Assembly (NCBI GenBank): GCA_025345505.1
Contig: JANVCC010000048.1
Span: 2,490,671-2,554,670 of the forward strand
Direction of reading: 5' to 3'
Length of the DNA stretch: 64,000 nt
Source of the DNA: Todiramphus chloris collaris
Taxonomy: Eukaryota > Chordata > Aves > Coraciiformes > Alcedinidae
This document shows positions 61,571 to 64,000 of the stretch, in pieces. The position numbers and the translations under genes are program-made. Every line of letters begins with the position of its first letter. Position 1 is the stretch's first letter. Below the pieces are notes generated by a model that saw only the letters and a program-made list of their open reading frames with translations, ran no database searches and was not told the DNA's origin.

Positions 61571-64000
61571 GAGAGACAGTACTGCCCATTTCCAAATCTA
61601 AAAAGGGATGCAACGGAAAAGTGAAAGAGCTTTTAGAGCTAGGAAAAATCACCCAAGTGTTTTCTACTGTTGCTTCATTTTAGTAACCTTTTCAATGTAT
61701 TTATTTATTTTAAATTATATATTCATTACAAAACAGGTGTTTTCACAACTGTACCTTTTGGACAATGTTGATCTCTAGCAATTCTTTATCTTGGAGACCC
61801 TAGAAGGAAAGCAGTTAGATTATTGCTTTCATCCTGAGAATAACTTGCTGGAAAATCACTGATAACGTAGAAACTAGCAGAAATTATAAGGAAAGTGGAA
61901 AATCAAGTTTCTGTCTGCGTTAGCTTACCTCACTTACAAACAGCAGTCACAGATCAAGCCTGAGTCTATTTAACACCAAGAAGTAACTTTTTTATGTGCT
62001 CAGCAAAGCTAATGGTTAACTGTGAAGTCATGTTCAAATTCTAGTTTACTACTGTCAGTCTGTCTACCTAAAATACCTTCCACAGAGTTGATTTGATAAA
62101 TTATTCTTCTTCTCTTCATGCCAAAACCAGTTACACATTTTTGGTTTGTGCCTTTTAGAAATAATTAGATCTCAGACAGTCACTAGTGTTTCAGAATCTG
62201 GTGCACTAGCTTATGTGTTTTGTCTGCAAAGTACTTGGTAACAAAAGTCTTTCTATAAATGCATGTTATTGTTCTCAGTAATAACTACCTGGCATGTGCA
62301 TAGGCACAGCTGAATTATTGGTGACCTCACTGCATTTTCTTTGCCTTAGTTCCTAGTTCCAGTCTTTGCATCACTTGTCTATAAAAAGTTCTAGCTGGTT
62401 ACTCACAGTTGTTAACTATTATAACTTGTATTTCATATTAAAATGCTTTCACTTATTTCTGTGATTTAAAATTATTTATTTATTTAATTCTCTTCCCTGG
62501 GGTGGAGGGTTAAGGATCGTGACACAAACCTCCAGCTTCTGATTTTGGTTACAAGTCTATCTCTCCACCTTCTCTCCACTTAATTGAAAACAGAACGTGC
62601 CTGTAAAACATCACGATTTAGAGCTCATCATAAAAATATCCAACCTTCTGTTCTGTGCCTTGGTGAAGAGTACTGTTTGTACGCTCACATTTCCAAGCTC
62701 TGATGAAGCATGATCCTTTCCCTCGCTACATTTCCAGGCATCTGCAAAGCCCATATTTAAAGGGCTGAGTGAAAAGATTGTAAACCACATTTTGGAATGT
62801 AAAAGTTTCTAATAAAGTGCTCTTGCCTGCCTTGTGAATTGAAGACTAGCTCTAAGTATATTGCATTTGCTACTTGCTTTTATTATCCCTTACCAGTAGT
62901 GACTATTGCTTTCCCTTTTGCTCTGTTCTTACTTGTTTTTGTCATTCTTCTCAAGGGTATCATGCCCTGGGTAATAATAAAATAAAAGGTTCATTCCTCA
63001 TGCAGCGTTCTGCACAGTGACTGAATTGTTCTAGACTCCAGAGGCTGAGAAAGGCAAACCAATGTGAATGATGATAGGTGAAAAGGTCATCGTTTCATTC
63101 TCGTATAAAATAATTTCTGGTGCCCATTTCACTTTTCCACTGTTTTGTTTTTGGTTTTTTTTTCCCTTTCTTTCCTGGAGGCTTTTGTTTTAAGTCTCTT
63201 TTTAACTCTCTTTAAATGATTTATGATCTGTTTCACACTTTGTTACCTTTCTCTGCATTGTAAATGTCAGTGTGCCACATCTGAGAGATGGGAAGTTAAC
63301 ATGCCGTGGGGTTTTATTGACGAGTCTGTGTCAGTGCAAAAAGAAAGTGTTTTTAGTTGGTAAAGCACTGCATTTATTATCCAAGATCTCCTGACAGTAG
63401 TAATGATAACACATGAATGAGATGAAATACTGTCAAGACTTTTTCAGTGTGTTGGAGCAGAGGATGGGTGAGAGGGGGAAAAAATTCCAAGATTTCAGAA
63501 AGTAGTTTCTATAAGAAAGAAATTATGCATCATATACTCAGCATATGTGAGTACATGTGGGTACCTGGCATACACACAGAGTCACGTTTGCATATAGATG
63601 AGAGAGTAGATGTCAGAAGACAGTGTTCTTTTATTCTGCCAGCTGAGAGGCAGCATTCCCAGATGCCTGTTGAAAGCAATTGGGATCTCAGACCTGCGCT
63701 CTGTCTCTAGCCTCCAGCTGACCTTGAAAAATCCACTTCAGCTCTCCTTCTCCCAATCTCTTGATATGTAAAATGAAATTATTGATCTGCCTCTCCTTTG
63801 CAAAATGCATTAGAGATGCACTAATAAGCCATGAAATAGGTAGAAAAAGCTGTGAAACATCATACACCCGTATTTATAACCCCAAAAGATGCATTATGGA
63901 AATGAGAATGGCAAAACTTACTAGATCATCTTTCATGGGCACATTCCCTGAGCTAGGAAGCTTAATAATTCTGTGTACTTGAAAGTCAATGAAAAGGCTT
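61571..64000. other. Unique non-coding DNA to window end
   Basis: No gene or transposon is recognised. A TTATTTA-rich tract lies near 62473-62487, and T-rich runs near 63147-63168. The overlapping plus-strand frames of 87 and 73 codons at 63447-63982 carry no motif. Confidence 0.5.

Noticed and set aside
1-64000. CRISPR arrays, operons, bacterial promoters or phage genes
   Set aside because: None present. Composition, CR1 and ERV content show vertebrate nuclear DNA.

Overview
The window reads as AT-rich nuclear DNA from a bird. The main evidence is at least eleven CR1 LINE remnants. Most keep recognisable avian-type CR1 3' ends (repeats of the ATTCTATG type and a conserved block related to GGTTGGACTTGATGATCTT), and the longer ones keep ORF2 C-terminal coding signatures. 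A solo LTR that looks like an avian ERVL LTR, with its 5-bp target duplication intact, supports the same assignment. I cannot name the species or the chromosome. There is no bacterial-type organisation, and I recognise no complete protein-coding gene. The longest open frames are either CR1 sequence, antisense to CR1, or have no family signature and the length expected by chance.

Layout. 1-18.3 kb: unique AT-rich DNA with two short CR1 tails (about 4.3 and 8.0 kb), some isolated splice-site pairs (6.5 and 8.5 kb), and two stretches that look like conserved non-coding elements (13.8-14.1 and 15.9-16.4 kb). 18.3-29.5 kb: the CR1-rich part, with copies at 18.3 (-), 21.0 (-), 23.2 (+), 25.7 (-), 26.7 (+) and 28.8 (-) kb. 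The 23.2 and 28.8 kb copies form a large inverted pair. 29.5-45 kb: unique DNA with a short CR1 tail (33.6 kb), a decayed Ty3/gypsy-like gag fossil on the minus strand (35.2-35.9 kb), a CR1 3' end with an apparent internal inversion (40.8 kb) and a longer CR1 (43.6 kb). 45.18-45.99 kb: the solo LTR. 46-64 kb: mostly unique DNA with a possible second gag-like relic (51.3-51.7 kb), small recent tandem duplications (52.8 and 56.6 kb), an old CR1 (56.8-57.4 kb), and CNE-like stretches at 55.3, 60.1-60.7 and 61.3-61.6 kb.

Interpretation. The window is most simply a gene desert or the inside of a very large intron. Its recognisable content is retroelement debris of several ages plus possible cis-regulatory DNA. 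No gene network can be described from the sequence. The most distinctive items are the gag fossil (Ty3/gypsy-type sequence is uncommon in birds), the CR1 with a flipped internal segment, the cleanly bounded LTR, and the 12-mer ATGCAAATGCAT (POU/octamer-like) shared by two AT-rich putative regulatory stretches. CNE calls rest on composition and motif content only and need a cross-species alignment.
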